The notes under the pieces were generated by a model that made no database searches, was not told where the DNA came from, and worked only from the letters and a program-made list of their open reading frames with translations. A DNA stretch of 64,000 bases from a virus. Position numbers and translations under genes: made by a program. The stretch covers positions 1 through 64,000 of IMG/VR virus record IMGVR_UViG_3300002141_000152; one strand, given 5' to 3'. This document shows, one piece after another, positions 1 through 7,510 of this stretch; within the stretch, counting starts at the first letter, position 1, and each line of letters begins with the position of its first letter.

Positions 1-881
1 GGTCCTTGATCGCCTTGAGCTCCAGTAGAACCCTGCGTACCTTGTGTACCCTGTGCTCCAGTAGAACCTTGAGTACCTTGTGGTCCTTGATCGCCTTGAG
101 CTCCAGTAGAACCTTGAGGTCCTTGAGCACCCTGAGCTCCAGTAGAACCCTGAGCACCCTGTGCTCCAGTAGAACCTTGAGTACCTTGTGGTCCTTGATC
201 GCCTTGTGTACCTTGTGGTCCTTGAGCACCCTGTGCTCCAGTAGAACCCTGAGCACCCTGTGCTCCAGTAGAACCTTGTGGTCCTTGATCGCCTTGTGTA
301 CCTTGAGGTCCTTGAGCACCCTGAGCTCCAGTAGAACCTTGTGTACCTTGTGTACCCTGAGCTCCAGTAGAACCTTGAGTACCTTGCGGTCCAGTAGAAC
401 CTTGTGTACCTTGTGTACCCTGAGCTCCAGTAGAACCCTGCGTACCTTGTGTACCCTGAGCTCCAGTAGAACCTTGTGCTCCAGTAGACCCTTGAGCACC
501 CTGAGCTCCAGTAGAACCTTGAGTACCTTGAGGTCCAGTAGAACCCTGTGTACCTTGAGCTCCAGTAGAACCTTGAGTACCCTGAGCTCCAGTAGAACCC
601 TGTGTACCCTGAGCTCCAGTAGAACCTTGTGGTCCAGTAGAACCTTGAGTACCTTGTGGTCCAGTAGAACCCTGAGCTCCAGTAGAACCTTGTGTACCTT
701 GAGTACCTTGAGGTCCTTGTGTCCCTTGAGCTCCAACACCACCAACCAAAATACCTCCCGCAGTTGCTCCATCTCCCTTATAAATACTTCCGTTTGTCGT
801 ATCATATACTAATTCACCAACTCCCATAGTTAATGAAGATCGATCAACAGTTGTAATTCTTGGTATTTTAATTTGTCCCAT
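1..881 (-). CDS. Collagen-like tail fibre protein (3' end outside window)
   Basis: The minus strand is open from an ATG at 879-881 to the window edge, so at least 293 residues are encoded and the C-terminus is missing. The first 49 residues form a short head that includes VGELVYDTTNGSIYKGDGA, a type of segment common at the start of phage fibre repeats. The rest is an uninterrupted G-X-Y collagen repeat rich in Gln, Thr, Ser and Ala. Such proteins trimerise into rod-like tail fibres or virion surface fibrils. A TATAAATA late promoter lies 7 bases before the ATG. Identity as a fibre is inferred from the head segment and repeat; the receptor-binding tip is not visible. The open plus-strand frame over the same bases is an antisense artefact of the repeat. 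Confidence 0.85.
   Translation of the reverse strand, partial: MGQIKIPRITTVDRSSLTMGVGELVYDTTNGSIYKGDGATAGGILVGGVGAQGTQGPQGTQGTQGSTGAQGSTGPQGTQGSTGPQGSTGAQGTQGSTGAQGTQGSTGAQGTQGSTGPQGTQGSTGAQGAQGSTGAQGSTGAQGTQGTQGSTGAQGTQGTQGSTGPQGTQGSTGAQGTQGTQGSTGAQGAQGPQGTQGDQGPQGSTGAQGAQGSTGAQGAQGPQGTQGDQGPQGTQGSTGAQGAQGSTGAQGAQGPQGSTGAQGDQGPQGTQGSTGAQGTQGTQGSTGAQGDQG
3..734 (-). repeat. Collagen-like G-X-Y repeat DNA, about 81 triplets
   Basis: The 9-nt collagen triplets form a higher-order unit of the type GSTGAQGTQG, repeated with substitutions (GPQ, GDQ, GAQ, GTQ, GSTG). At DNA level the plus strand reads as short near-identical blocks such as ctccagtagaacc. The low diversity suggests recent expansion by slippage or recombination and makes this a likely length-variable site. 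Confidence 0.9.
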
Positions 882-885
882 ACTT

Positions 886-896
886 TATTATTTATA
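886..896 (-). promoter_or_regulatory. Late promoter of the tail fibre gene
   Basis: On the minus strand this reads TATAAATAATA and contains the exact T4 late -10 octamer. It overlaps the TAA stop of the upstream 81-residue gene. The ATG follows 7 bases after the octamer, so a transcript starting at the usual distance would have almost no leader. Confidence 0.6.
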
Positions 897-1137
897 TTCT
901 TAAACCTAAATCAAAAATTTCATTTCCAGTCATTCTATCTCCCAAGTCAATGATTTCTCCACTACCTCCACCGCCACCGCCTGTACCTTCAATAACAGTA
1001 ATGGTTCCAAAGTGATCCATTTTAGAGAGATATCCCAAATTATTTGAGTCAAACCCTATTAAAAATGCACCAATTGGAATTTTATCGTAATCGACTGATG
1101 GAAAATCAATAATTGGATATATGAAGCTTACCGACAC
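892..1137 (-). CDS. Small Gly-rich phage protein, probably fibre-associated
   Basis: Encodes 81 residues from a GTG start and lies directly upstream of the tail fibre gene in the same direction. A short globular part (about residues 1-50, with IPIGAFLIGFD and a KMDHFGTITVIEG stretch) is followed by a run of six glycines and an acidic C-terminus. I do not recognise a family. Glycine-linked short proteins next to fibre genes are often attachment or chaperone parts, but that is inference from position only. A late-type promoter precedes it at 1151-1165. Confidence 0.6.
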   Translation of the reverse strand: MSVSFIYPIIDFPSVDYDKIPIGAFLIGFDSNNLGYLSKMDHFGTITVIEGTGGGGGGSGEIIDLGDRMTGNEIFDLGLRI

Positions 1138-1150
1138 GATTCAACAATTC

Positions 1151-1165
1151 TTTATTATATTTATC
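1151..1165 (-). promoter_or_regulatory. Late-type promoter before the 81-residue gene
   Basis: Minus strand GATAAATATAATAAA, a variant of the window's late consensus, lies 14 bases upstream of the GTG start at 1137. Confidence 0.5.
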
Positions 1166-1220
1166 TAAAGCATAAAAAACTTTATTTCACTTATTTTGTA
1201 TAAGAACTAAAACTGTTATT

Positions 1221-2084
1221 ATGAAGGTATATCAAGCCGCTACTTTTTCAGAGTTATATTACTCTAGCTTAACTGACTTGATGCAAAATCCAGAATATGA
1301 AACACGTCCTCGTGAATTTAAAATAAAGGAGAATACAAATGTTGCGTTAATCCTAGAAAATCCGCTATCTTGTCTTTTTTCAAGTGAAACTCGATCTTCT
1401 CAAAAGAAGTATATTGCTGCTGAATTACTATGGTATTTTATGGGCAGAAATGATGTTGAATTTATTAAAAAGTATGCTAAATTCTGGGAGTCAATCCAGA
1501 ACGATGACGGGACTGTTAACTCTTCATATGGTTACTTATTATTTAATCAGAAAAATAGCTTTGGGCTCACCCAATACGATTGGGCATATGCCTCCTTAAT
1601 AAAGGATAAAGACTCACGTCAAGCAATAATACATTTCAATTTACCGCAACATCAATATCCTACAAATAAGGATTTTGTATGCACAATGTATGGTATTTTC
1701 CAGATTCGTGATAATAAACTTAATTTTACTATTTCAATGCGAAGTAACGATGTTGTTTGGGGATTACCCACAGATATTGCATTCTTTGCAATCTTACAAA
1801 GCCAATTACATAGACATCTGATGGAAGTTTATCCAGATTTAAAATTAGGAACATACACGCATATTGCAAATTCATTCCACGTATATGAACACCATTTTGA
1901 TATGGTCAATAAACTATTAGACTCACAATTTGTTGCTGAAGAGATTCCTGCAGTTGAGACTTCTTTAATTTCATACACTGGACAGCCAACTGTTGACTTT
2001 GTTGAATTATTTGATTGTACAACTAACTCTACAAATCAGTGGGAAGATAAACTATTTACCTGGATTTTAAAAAATATTAACTAA
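1221..2084 (+). CDS. Thymidylate synthase family protein, possibly dCMP-specific
   Basis: 287 residues with the thymidylate synthase fold signature: SRQAIIHFN (132-140), nucleophile Cys154 in DFVCTMYG, the RSNDVVWGLPTDI phosphate/base loop (174-186) and FHVYEHH (219-225), matching His207 and Tyr209 of E. coli ThyA. Typical synthases have PCH at the nucleophile; here Thr follows Cys. The residue equivalent to E. coli Asn177, which reads the uracil ring, is Asp185. In T4 dCMP hydroxymethylase this position is Asp and selects cytosine. The enzyme may therefore methylate or hydroxymethylate dCMP rather than dUMP. It heads a plus-strand nucleotide-metabolism run with dCMP deaminase. Family assignment is firm; substrate is inference. 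Confidence 0.9.
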   Translation: MKVYQAATFSELYYSSLTDLMQNPEYETRPREFKIKENTNVALILENPLSCLFSSETRSSQKKYIAAELLWYFMGRNDVEFIKKYAKFWESIQNDDGTVNSSYGYLLFNQKNSFGLTQYDWAYASLIKDKDSRQAIIHFNLPQHQYPTNKDFVCTMYGIFQIRDNKLNFTISMRSNDVVWGLPTDIAFFAILQSQLHRHLMEVYPDLKLGTYTHIANSFHVYEHHFDMVNKLLDSQFVAEEIPAVETSLISYTGQPTVDFVELFDCTTNSTNQWEDKLFTWILKNIN

Positions 2085-2311
2085 TGAAAAAGATTATTAC
2101 ATCGACTCTTGTAAAAGTTACGACTATTTTACTTACTGCTATTGTGTGTTCTGTTTTATATTATGTAACAGATCTTATTTCTCTGTTTGGAGTAAATATA
2201 ACTTTTTTACAGTGGATCGGAATCACAATTATCAGCTATTTACTATTTTCAAACACAATTACACCTAATTCTCCTAACAAAAATGACACCAAAGGACCTA
2301 AAATATCATAA
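2084..2311 (+). CDS. Small two-helix membrane protein
   Basis: 75 residues whose ATG overlaps the stop of the thymidylate synthase gene (TAATG), indicating translational coupling. Two hydrophobic segments are visible, about residues 8-30 and 38-56, followed by a short polar tail rich in Asn and Lys. The 3' end overlaps the dCMP deaminase start by 29 bases. No family recognised. Likely an inner-membrane protein of the infected cell; function unknown. Confidence 0.6.
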   Translation: MKKIITSTLVKVTTILLTAIVCSVLYYVTDLISLFGVNITFLQWIGITIISYLLFSNTITPNSPNKNDTKGPKIS

Positions 2312-2702
2312 GACATACTTAAAGATGGCCACTGAATGGTCAAGTCTTTCATGTTGTAGTAGAAAGAAAGTTGGTGCTCTAATTGTAAAAGATGGTGCAA
2401 TTATTTCAGATGGGTTCAATGGAACACCTAAGGGATTTCCAAATGAGTGTGAAGATGCAAATGGAAACACTTATTGGTATGTCCTACATGCTGAGGCAAA
2501 CGCTATCTTAAAAGTATCAAAATCTTCACAGAGTACTGATGGTGCAGTTCTTTATGTTACATATTCTCCGTGCAAAGAATGTTCAAAGCTTATTATTCAG
2601 TCAGGAATTAAAAGAGTCTTCTATAATGAAGAGTATCGAGATATTGCTGGATTAAAAATATTACGCGAAGCTGGCATAGATATCCTAAAACTTGATTTAT
2701 AA
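2283..2702 (+). CDS. cd: dCMP deaminase (T4 gpcd-like)
   Basis: 139 residues of the zinc cytidine/deoxycytidylate deaminase family, converting dCMP to dUMP for dTTP synthesis. The metal site is intact: His69-Ala-Glu71 (HAEANAIL), with Glu71 as proton shuttle, and Cys97/Cys100 in SPCKEC. GFNGTPKGFPNEC (residues 44-56) is the usual substrate loop of phage dCMP deaminases. Length fits the short bacterial/phage form; T4 Cd is somewhat longer. It overlaps the membrane protein gene and lies two genes after the thymidylate synthase homologue, so both probably act on the same dCMP/dUMP pool. Confidence 0.93.
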   Translation: MTPKDLKYHKTYLKMATEWSSLSCCSRKKVGALIVKDGAIISDGFNGTPKGFPNECEDANGNTYWYVLHAEANAILKVSKSSQSTDGAVLYVTYSPCKECSKLIIQSGIKRVFYNEEYRDIAGLKILREAGIDILKLDL

Positions 2703-2705
2703 TAT

Positions 2706-3098
2706 ATGGAAGAGAGACACGTTTCAATAATCTTTGTTAAAGAATATAAAAATTTTATTAGCGCTTTTGAAAGAAAGAGCAAAGAAGATTATGTATTAAA
2801 CGTGAGCAAAATAATCAAAGACAAATTCAATACGAAATTTATTGTGCCAAACAAGGTACAATCATTCTTGCTGAATTATGAGATTAAAAAGCTACTCGAT
2901 AAAGCTATTAATATTAAAAATAAGAAGTACACCAGAGTTGTCTATCTAAATTCAAATCTTTCGGCATCAATTATTATGAATACTATGGCTTTTGTAGATG
3001 AAGAGTATACTGAATTAAAATTTTCATATTTTCTAGTTGAATCTAAGTCCCTATCTGATGATCCAATTGGTAATATTGAAGGACTCAGCAAAATATAA
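2706..3098 (+). CDS. Hypothetical protein, last gene of the nucleotide block
   Basis: 130 residues beginning 3 bases after the deaminase stop, so cotranscribed with it. The sequence is mixed alpha/beta with a Lys-rich first half and an acidic C-terminus (KSLSDDPIGN). I see no catalytic signature or membrane segment and recognise no family. A strong hairpin terminator follows immediately. Confidence 0.55.
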   Translation: MEERHVSIIFVKEYKNFISAFERKSKEDYVLNVSKIIKDKFNTKFIVPNKVQSFLLNYEIKKLLDKAINIKNKKYTRVVYLNSNLSASIIMNTMAFVDEEYTELKFSYFLVESKSLSDDPIGNIEGLSKI

Positions 3099-3116
3099 AA
3101 ATTGTATTTTATACAC

Positions 3117-3145
3117 AAAAAAGGCACTATAATTAGTGCCTTTTT
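3117..3145. terminator. Bidirectional hairpin terminator
   Basis: A perfect stem GGCACTA/TAGTGCC with loop TAAT is flanked by six A's on one side and five T's on the other. It serves both the plus-strand nucleotide operon (ends 3098) and the convergent minus-strand tail operon (ends 3166). Confidence 0.85.
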
Positions 3146-3165
3146 AAGTTTTAATCTATAAATAA

Positions 3166-4095
3166 TTAATATTCTTCGTCTTCATCATCATAGTCTTCAT
3201 CTCCTGTTTCAAATGATCTTAATAGTGCTTCTTCATCAGCAACATCGTTTGATTCCGGTTCAGTAAATTCGTCTTCTGGTTCATTAAAGTCATCGTCTGA
3301 TTTATAATAATTAGAATCTTCCTCCTCCTCTTCCTCTTCTTTTTCTAATTCAGTATTATAACGATCAGTTGCAGGTAGTTCAGTATACTGTTCATCGTCT
3401 AATGATATTTCATCTTCTTCTGGTGCAATAGGATCCGCAATAGTTGCTGCATCTGGCATAATATAAAGTTTTCTACTTGGAATATCAACATACGCAACTA
3501 AATCACCATCTGCATCTACGTAATCTACTCGAGATCCGTTTCCACTTTTAGAGAAATCTTGCCAATCGATTTTTGCAGCGTCTAATTTGTCTTCAGCATC
3601 GCCGATTGCATCAAGATCAGTCTTTCCGCGTAGTGCTACTTTTTGTTCCTCTGCCGGATTTGCTCCATAGTACATTTCATTGACAAAACTAGAGAATGTC
3701 GGACACGATTTTCCTTCTTTCATTGCAATATTCGTTACCGGAATTGCAGTAATATATGGATCTCGGTATTCCACTTTGCATTTTTTCTTCTCTTGTTTAT
3801 ATACAAGATCATGAGTCATAGCTTTGTAAGTAGAGTCATAGTGTTTTCCAGCAAATATCGGATCGCGTTCTACAGTTCTTTGAAAACCTGCAAGTTTTGG
3901 TTCCTTATTTACTTTATTGCCTTTTGCATCACGATATAATTTAGCAGAATTAGGACCTCCAAAACCAGGTTTCTTAAGATCCATATAATTGTCAAAATTT
4001 AGGATATCGCGACGATGTACATCAAACATTTCCATGTGTAGTTTAATTCTTTTTTTAAACGCGGATTTCTCCAATACGGGTTTCTTTATACGCAT
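3166..4095 (-). CDS. Hypothetical late protein with long acidic C-terminus
   Basis: 309 residues. The N-terminus is basic (LEKSAFKKRIKLH); the middle has no recognised family; the last 90 residues are extremely acidic, including an eight-Glu run near residue 255 and an ending of DDEDEEY. This gene begins inside the end of the tail tube gene by 41 bases. A second in-frame start at Met20 (4038) would remove the overlap and is an equal alternative. Position directly after gp19 in a late operon suggests a virion or assembly protein. The acidic tail could be a DNA mimic or a flexible chaperone-like segment, but nothing shows which. Confidence 0.65.
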   Translation of the reverse strand: MRIKKPVLEKSAFKKRIKLHMEMFDVHRRDILNFDNYMDLKKPGFGGPNSAKLYRDAKGNKVNKEPKLAGFQRTVERDPIFAGKHYDSTYKAMTHDLVYKQEKKKCKVEYRDPYITAIPVTNIAMKEGKSCPTFSSFVNEMYYGANPAEEQKVALRGKTDLDAIGDAEDKLDAAKIDWQDFSKSGNGSRVDYVDADGDLVAYVDIPSRKLYIMPDAATIADPIAPEEDEISLDDEQYTELPATDRYNTELEKEEEEEEEDSNYYKSDDDFNEPEDEFTEPESNDVADEEALLRSFETGDEDYDDEDEEY

Positions 4096-4624
4096 CTGCT
4101 CTAAATTTAGCAGTTACTTCATATAGTGTTGCTGAAACATAGTCTAGTGTCATTGGAGTTAATGCGCCCATTGGAATTACTGGTGTAAATCTAAATTCGC
4201 GGAAAATATCTCCAGCTTTATTGAAAATGGCTACATAAATCTGGCCATAATAGTCTCTTTTCAAACCCTGACGACCAGTTAATGGATCGTATGCTAAATC
4301 TGCCCAACCCCTAAGGATATTGTAGATATACATATCATTTTCTTCATTTAAGTTGACCGTGAATTTAATATCCAAGTCAGCTGTTGTCTTTTCAGGAACT
4401 GCTCCAGCAAAAGACCGGCTTGCAAACTTATATTTTTGTTCAACTACTCCAGTTGGAGTTAATTCAGGTAATCCTGATATAGATACTACGTGTTCAACAA
4501 GTAAATCTACGTTTGCTGAAATAATTGCCGGCGGTGTAATAACGACTTCAAACTGATTTAAGAAAAGCGGTTCGTAATAATTAGTTGCTGCTCTAGAATT
4601 ATCCCAATGTGGTAACCCTGCCAT
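4055..4624 (-). CDS. 19: Tail tube protein, gp19-like
   Basis: 189 residues resembling T4 gp19 (163 aa), the protein that polymerises into the inner tail tube. The N-terminal half has the beta-rich NQFEVVITPP and a loop region; the second half has LNEENDMYIYNILRGWADLAYDP, PLTGRQGLKRDYYG and IFREFRFTPVIPMG followed by a MTLDYVSATLYEVTAKF strand, a layout typical of gp19-fold tube proteins. The start is the ATG at 4624, preceded by an A-rich leader. Neighbouring minus-strand genes downstream and upstream are small late proteins. The family call rests on pattern and is probable. Confidence 0.8.
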   Translation of the reverse strand: MAGLPHWDNSRAATNYYEPLFLNQFEVVITPPAIISANVDLLVEHVVSISGLPELTPTGVVEQKYKFASRSFAGAVPEKTTADLDIKFTVNLNEENDMYIYNILRGWADLAYDPLTGRQGLKRDYYGQIYVAIFNKAGDIFREFRFTPVIPMGALTPMTLDYVSATLYEVTAKFRADAYKETRIGEIRV

Positions 4625-4640
4625 TTTATTGTGATTATTT

Positions 4641-4659
4641 TATTTTATTTATTTATTTA
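4641..4659 (-). promoter_or_regulatory. Possible late promoter before the tail tube gene
   Basis: Minus strand carries overlapping TAAATAAATAAATAAAATA, a looser form of the late consensus. It overlaps the TAA stop of the upstream 265-residue gene and lies about 17 bases before the ATG. Confidence 0.4.
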
Positions 4660-5454
4660 CGTAGTAAGTTGTTTTAGTGAAGTAGTATCTGTGATATTGA
4701 ATAAATCATCATAGTCTAGTATTATACCTGCTGAAACTTGTGCAGAGCGATTTGAATAAGTATCAATAGCAACAGAGTCACCGGCAAACGCTAGAATTAG
4801 TGATGGAATAATCGTTCTAAAGATTAAATCATCAACATTTTCAATAGCATCTCTTTCTTTTATTGCTGAAATTGGTTCTGGACTAGTATTAGTTATTAGT
4901 AATGGGGTTGTTCCATCTACCTTTAATGAAAAGCTATTCCAGCTTTCTACTGGATTTCCATCTAGTGTATCTACCATTCCGGTTGATACTTTTAAAGTAA
5001 TCTTTGGACTTCCTGAATTAAGACCGCTTGTTGAAACCTCCCTAAGCACTATTTTATTTGTGCTCAAAGTAGCTTCAAAATAAGTATTCTTGAAGTATTT
5101 TTGGTTTAACTCTTTTATTTTGCCTTGGCCTGCATTTCCAGAAAGTTGTATAACTTCTTGTGCATATTCAGGTCTGAGTTTCTTTTTGAGTGCTTCACTT
5201 GCAAGTTCAAACTTTCTTTTAAGAATGTTTACTTCACTAAGTATAACATATGTTGATGTTGCATGTCCGTTTTTAAACTTCATATCGGGAAATAGATCGA
5301 CTTGATGTAGCGTACAATTGATTTTTTTAGGATCAATTTTTGTCTCGCCATCTTCAATTTCCCATTTCACTTCATGACTAACTATAGCTTGAAAGACGAA
5401 ACCTCCGTCTTTTGCGCTAGCCTCATCTCCATATTTTTCAAATAGTTTTGACAT
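4657..5454 (-). CDS. Hypothetical virion protein upstream of gp19
   Basis: 265 residues, no signal peptide or membrane segment. The first half is helical around ASEALKKKLRPEYAQEVIQ; the second half is beta-rich and Ser/Thr-rich (KVSTGMVDTLDGNPVESWN), which resembles structural proteins. Its ATG overlaps the TAA of the 85-residue gene upstream, so the two are translationally coupled. It sits in the late tail-tube operon. I do not recognise a family. Confidence 0.6.
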   Translation of the reverse strand: MSKLFEKYGDEASAKDGGFVFQAIVSHEVKWEIEDGETKIDPKKINCTLHQVDLFPDMKFKNGHATSTYVILSEVNILKRKFELASEALKKKLRPEYAQEVIQLSGNAGQGKIKELNQKYFKNTYFEATLSTNKIVLREVSTSGLNSGSPKITLKVSTGMVDTLDGNPVESWNSFSLKVDGTTPLLITNTSPEPISAIKERDAIENVDDLIFRTIIPSLILAFAGDSVAIDTYSNRSAQVSAGIILDYDDLFNITDTTSLKQLTT

Positions 5455-5711
5455 TAGTCTTTTCTACGATCTCGGGTTCTTTTGTAGTTCTTCCAGACTT
5501 CGTTGTAAATATTACAAGAAGCTCCTAAGAAATTGATGATACCTACATACTTTTTCTTGTCCTCACCATCCATGTTCGCAATTTTAACTCCTAGTTTCTT
5601 TGCGTCATTGATTGTAAGTTCTTCGTCCTCTTCCTTACCGACTAATTTCTTTAAGTCTCCCTTTTTTTCTAATAGAGCAAACTTATGAAAGCTCGCAATT
5701 GCCTTTTCCAT
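5454..5711 (-). CDS. Small charged late protein with capsid-targeting-like N-terminus
   Basis: 85 residues, highly charged (KKGDLKKLVGKEEDEE). The first residues MEKAIASFHKFALLEKKG contain the aromatic pattern S-F-x-K-F shared by several small late proteins here and reminiscent of T4 capsid-targeting sequences. Stop overlaps the next start. Function unknown; a packaged internal protein or scaffold-associated protein is possible but unproven. Confidence 0.55.
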   Translation of the reverse strand: MEKAIASFHKFALLEKKGDLKKLVGKEEDEELTINDAKKLGVKIANMDGEDKKKYVGIINFLGASCNIYNEVWKNYKRTRDRRKD

Positions 5712-5722
5712 CGATTTTTAGA

Positions 5723-5953
5723 TTATTTAGAACGAACAATATTCTTCTTCTTTACCGTGCCTAAATACTGTTTAGTGTATTTGTCAATGTGTGATGTGCC
5801 TTTGCCTTTAACCGGCCCTTCAGCTAATTCTTGCTTTACTTTTGCAGTTCCAGTAGCATCATCATTTTTAATGTTGCCTTTTCCGTTATAACCAGCAACA
5901 GCTTTTTTGAAAGCTGACATGAATTGGTTGTAGTTCATTACAGGATTACTCAT
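5723..5953 (-). CDS. Small basic late protein with capsid-targeting-like N-terminus
   Basis: 76 residues, basic overall with a Lys-rich C-terminus (GTVKKKNIVRSK). The N-terminus NYNQFMSAFKKAV matches the Y-x-x-F-[MI] motif found at the ends of other late proteins in the window. It is the first gene of the minus-strand block and carries a clear late promoter. A small basic DNA-binding internal protein would fit its size and charge; this is inference. Confidence 0.55.
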   Translation of the reverse strand: MSNPVMNYNQFMSAFKKAVAGYNGKGNIKNDDATGTAKVKQELAEGPVKGKGTSHIDKYTKQYLGTVKKKNIVRSK

Positions 5954-5968
5954 TTTTATCCAGATTTT

Positions 5969-5981
5969 TTTATTATTTATC
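5969..5981 (-). promoter_or_regulatory. Late promoter of the tail-tube operon
   Basis: Minus strand GATAAATAATAAA, a perfect match to the window consensus, 15 bases upstream of the ATG at 5953. Confidence 0.65.
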
Positions 5982-6038
5982 TTTATTCTTCGATATTTTT
6001 TTAGTATTGTTTATCAGAGATAACTCTATTTTAATCAA

Positions 6039-6821
6039 ATGCCCGAACTAGCAGAAATAAAGATAATGGCTGAATACATCAATAATGTATGTCATGGCGA
6101 AGATTTTACAAGTTTTTCTGTCTCACCAGAGGTTGCTAAACGACTTTCGTTAGTTCAACCGACTGAATTACAAATATTTGACATTTCGGCAGAGTCTAGA
6201 GGTAAAGAGCTGTGTTTAACCCTCTCTTCAGGAATACATAAATATCAGCTCTCTGTCTCCATGGGCATGTCCGGCCACTGGGTCTTTTGGGACTCAGGCA
6301 TTTCACCAAAACATACTCATCTTAAATTCAATACAGTAAATGGCCGGTGTTTATGTCTAGTAGATGCTCGTCGTTTTGCTAAGTGGAAATGGAGCACTGG
6401 CTGGTCCCAAAATCGAGGCCCATGTCCAGTTACACAATTTAATCACTTTAAGGAAAATATATTTAATTCATTTAAGCGAAAGGAATTCGATAAGCCAATT
6501 CATCTCGTGCTCATGAATCAACTATATTTTAATGGTATAGGAAACTACTTGCGTGCCGAGATAATGTACAGAGCATCTCAGGATCCCTTCGAGGAGGCTC
6601 GAATAGCTCTTACTAAGAATCCAAAATTACTTGAACTATGTGAGACTGTTCCATTTGAAGCATATCTTATTGGCGGCGGTCAGTTGAAAGACTGGAAAAA
6701 CCCATTTGATATTCCAGAGAATGGCTTCTCTGATTGGCTTACATGTTATGGAAAATCAGAGTGTTCCCTGATTGATGCAAATGGACGAAAATTATGGTAT
6801 TTTAAAAAACAATTACAATGA
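6039..6821 (+). CDS. Fpg/Nei-family DNA glycosylase-lyase with zincless finger
   Basis: 260 residues of the formamidopyrimidine-DNA glycosylase/endonuclease VIII family, which excises oxidised bases and nicks the abasic site. Catalytic Pro2-Glu3 follow the initiator Met (MPELAEIK). MGMSGHW (75-81), VDARRFAKW (108-116) and the helix-two-turn-helix LYFNGIGNYLRAEIMYRA (162-179) are conserved. The C-terminal hairpin keeps the catalytic Arg250 in DANGRKLWYF but lacks the last CxxC, so it resembles the zincless finger of NEIL1 and some giant-virus Nei proteins. It opens a plus-strand repair/replication operon and overlaps the next gene by 4 bases. The family is clear; which lesion it prefers is not. 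Confidence 0.9.
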   Translation: MPELAEIKIMAEYINNVCHGEDFTSFSVSPEVAKRLSLVQPTELQIFDISAESRGKELCLTLSSGIHKYQLSVSMGMSGHWVFWDSGISPKHTHLKFNTVNGRCLCLVDARRFAKWKWSTGWSQNRGPCPVTQFNHFKENIFNSFKRKEFDKPIHLVLMNQLYFNGIGNYLRAEIMYRASQDPFEEARIALTKNPKLLELCETVPFEAYLIGGGQLKDWKNPFDIPENGFSDWLTCYGKSECSLIDANGRKLWYFKKQLQ

Positions 6822-7198
6822 AAAAACTAGACAATTTCTTAGAAACCGCAGCCTATTGGCAACTTTTTATAATATTTGAGATATTGTGTCTCATAATGGT
6901 TAAAATATGCTATCAATTTATTTTACCGGAGGTTGGCTGGTATATTATTAGTGGCGTGGCAACACTATTATCTCTTTTTCTATTAGCTGCAATATATTTT
7001 GCTAGCGTTGCAAAGTATCTACATAAATACTGTAATGAATTTGAAGAAAAAGTACATAGTGCAACAACCAGAGAAGAACTTGAAGAATTATTAAAAAATG
7101 ATTTTACAGAGCTAGTAAAACTATCATTTACTAGGCACCAATCATATCGATTAAAAGAACTTTATACTATTCTAAAAACTAAATATCAATATTTATGA
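6818..7198 (+). CDS. Two-helix membrane protein with cytoplasmic helical tail
   Basis: 126 residues. Two strongly hydrophobic segments (about 17-35 and 42-65) are followed by a charged, helical C-terminal half (TTREELEELLKNDFTELVK). The ATG overlaps the glycosylase stop. No family recognised. The tail could dock a soluble partner at the membrane, but no partner is evident. Confidence 0.6.
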   Translation: MKKLDNFLETAAYWQLFIIFEILCLIMVKICYQFILPEVGWYIISGVATLLSLFLLAAIYFASVAKYLHKYCNEFEEKVHSATTREELEELLKNDFTELVKLSFTRHQSYRLKELYTILKTKYQYL

Positions 7199-7470
7199 TA
7201 AAACGAACAAAACGTGAAGCCTTTGCACTTAGTGCAGTTCACAAGCAGCTTGAAATAGCTGGGGTCGATAAGTCCGTCCTAGAAACTGATCATGACTCAT
7301 GGTTCTCAAACAATACGATAACTGAAGAACAGCATGCTGTCTGGAAAGCCTGGTTTATCGGTGAAGCTCGACGAATTTTTCACATGACCAAAAAATCAGC
7401 AGAAAAGGAATTTTCTTTCTTTGATTTAGGTTATGGATTACGCGTCGCTGACTCAGAAAAGGTCAAGTAA
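7195..7470 (+). CDS. Hypothetical protein
   Basis: 91 residues whose start overlaps the previous stop (ATGA). Small soluble helical protein with basic N-terminus (MIKRTKREAF) and several Trp residues (WFSNN, VWKAWF). It precedes the helicase gene by 40 bases. I do not recognise it. Confidence 0.5.
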   Translation: MIKRTKREAFALSAVHKQLEIAGVDKSVLETDHDSWFSNNTITEEQHAVWKAWFIGEARRIFHMTKKSAEKEFSFFDLGYGLRVADSEKVK

Positions 7471-7510
7471 ATCAAAACTACTTTCGATAAGAGTAGTAAA
7501 TAATCAATAT

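Noticed and set aside
6-812. 268-residue plus-strand frame rich in SSRTL and STL
   Set aside because: It is the antisense reading of a collagen-like G-X-Y repeat; the minus strand has a proper start, fibre head segment and late promoter.
3643-3939. Plus-strand 98-residue frame inside the acidic protein gene
   Set aside because: Shadow of the minus-strand gene; Phe/Ile/Cys-rich composition and no start signal.
7433-7510. Longer start for the helicase gene
   Set aside because: It overlaps the previous gene and adds no conserved sequence; ATG 7511 begins the Walker-proximal domain as in relatives.
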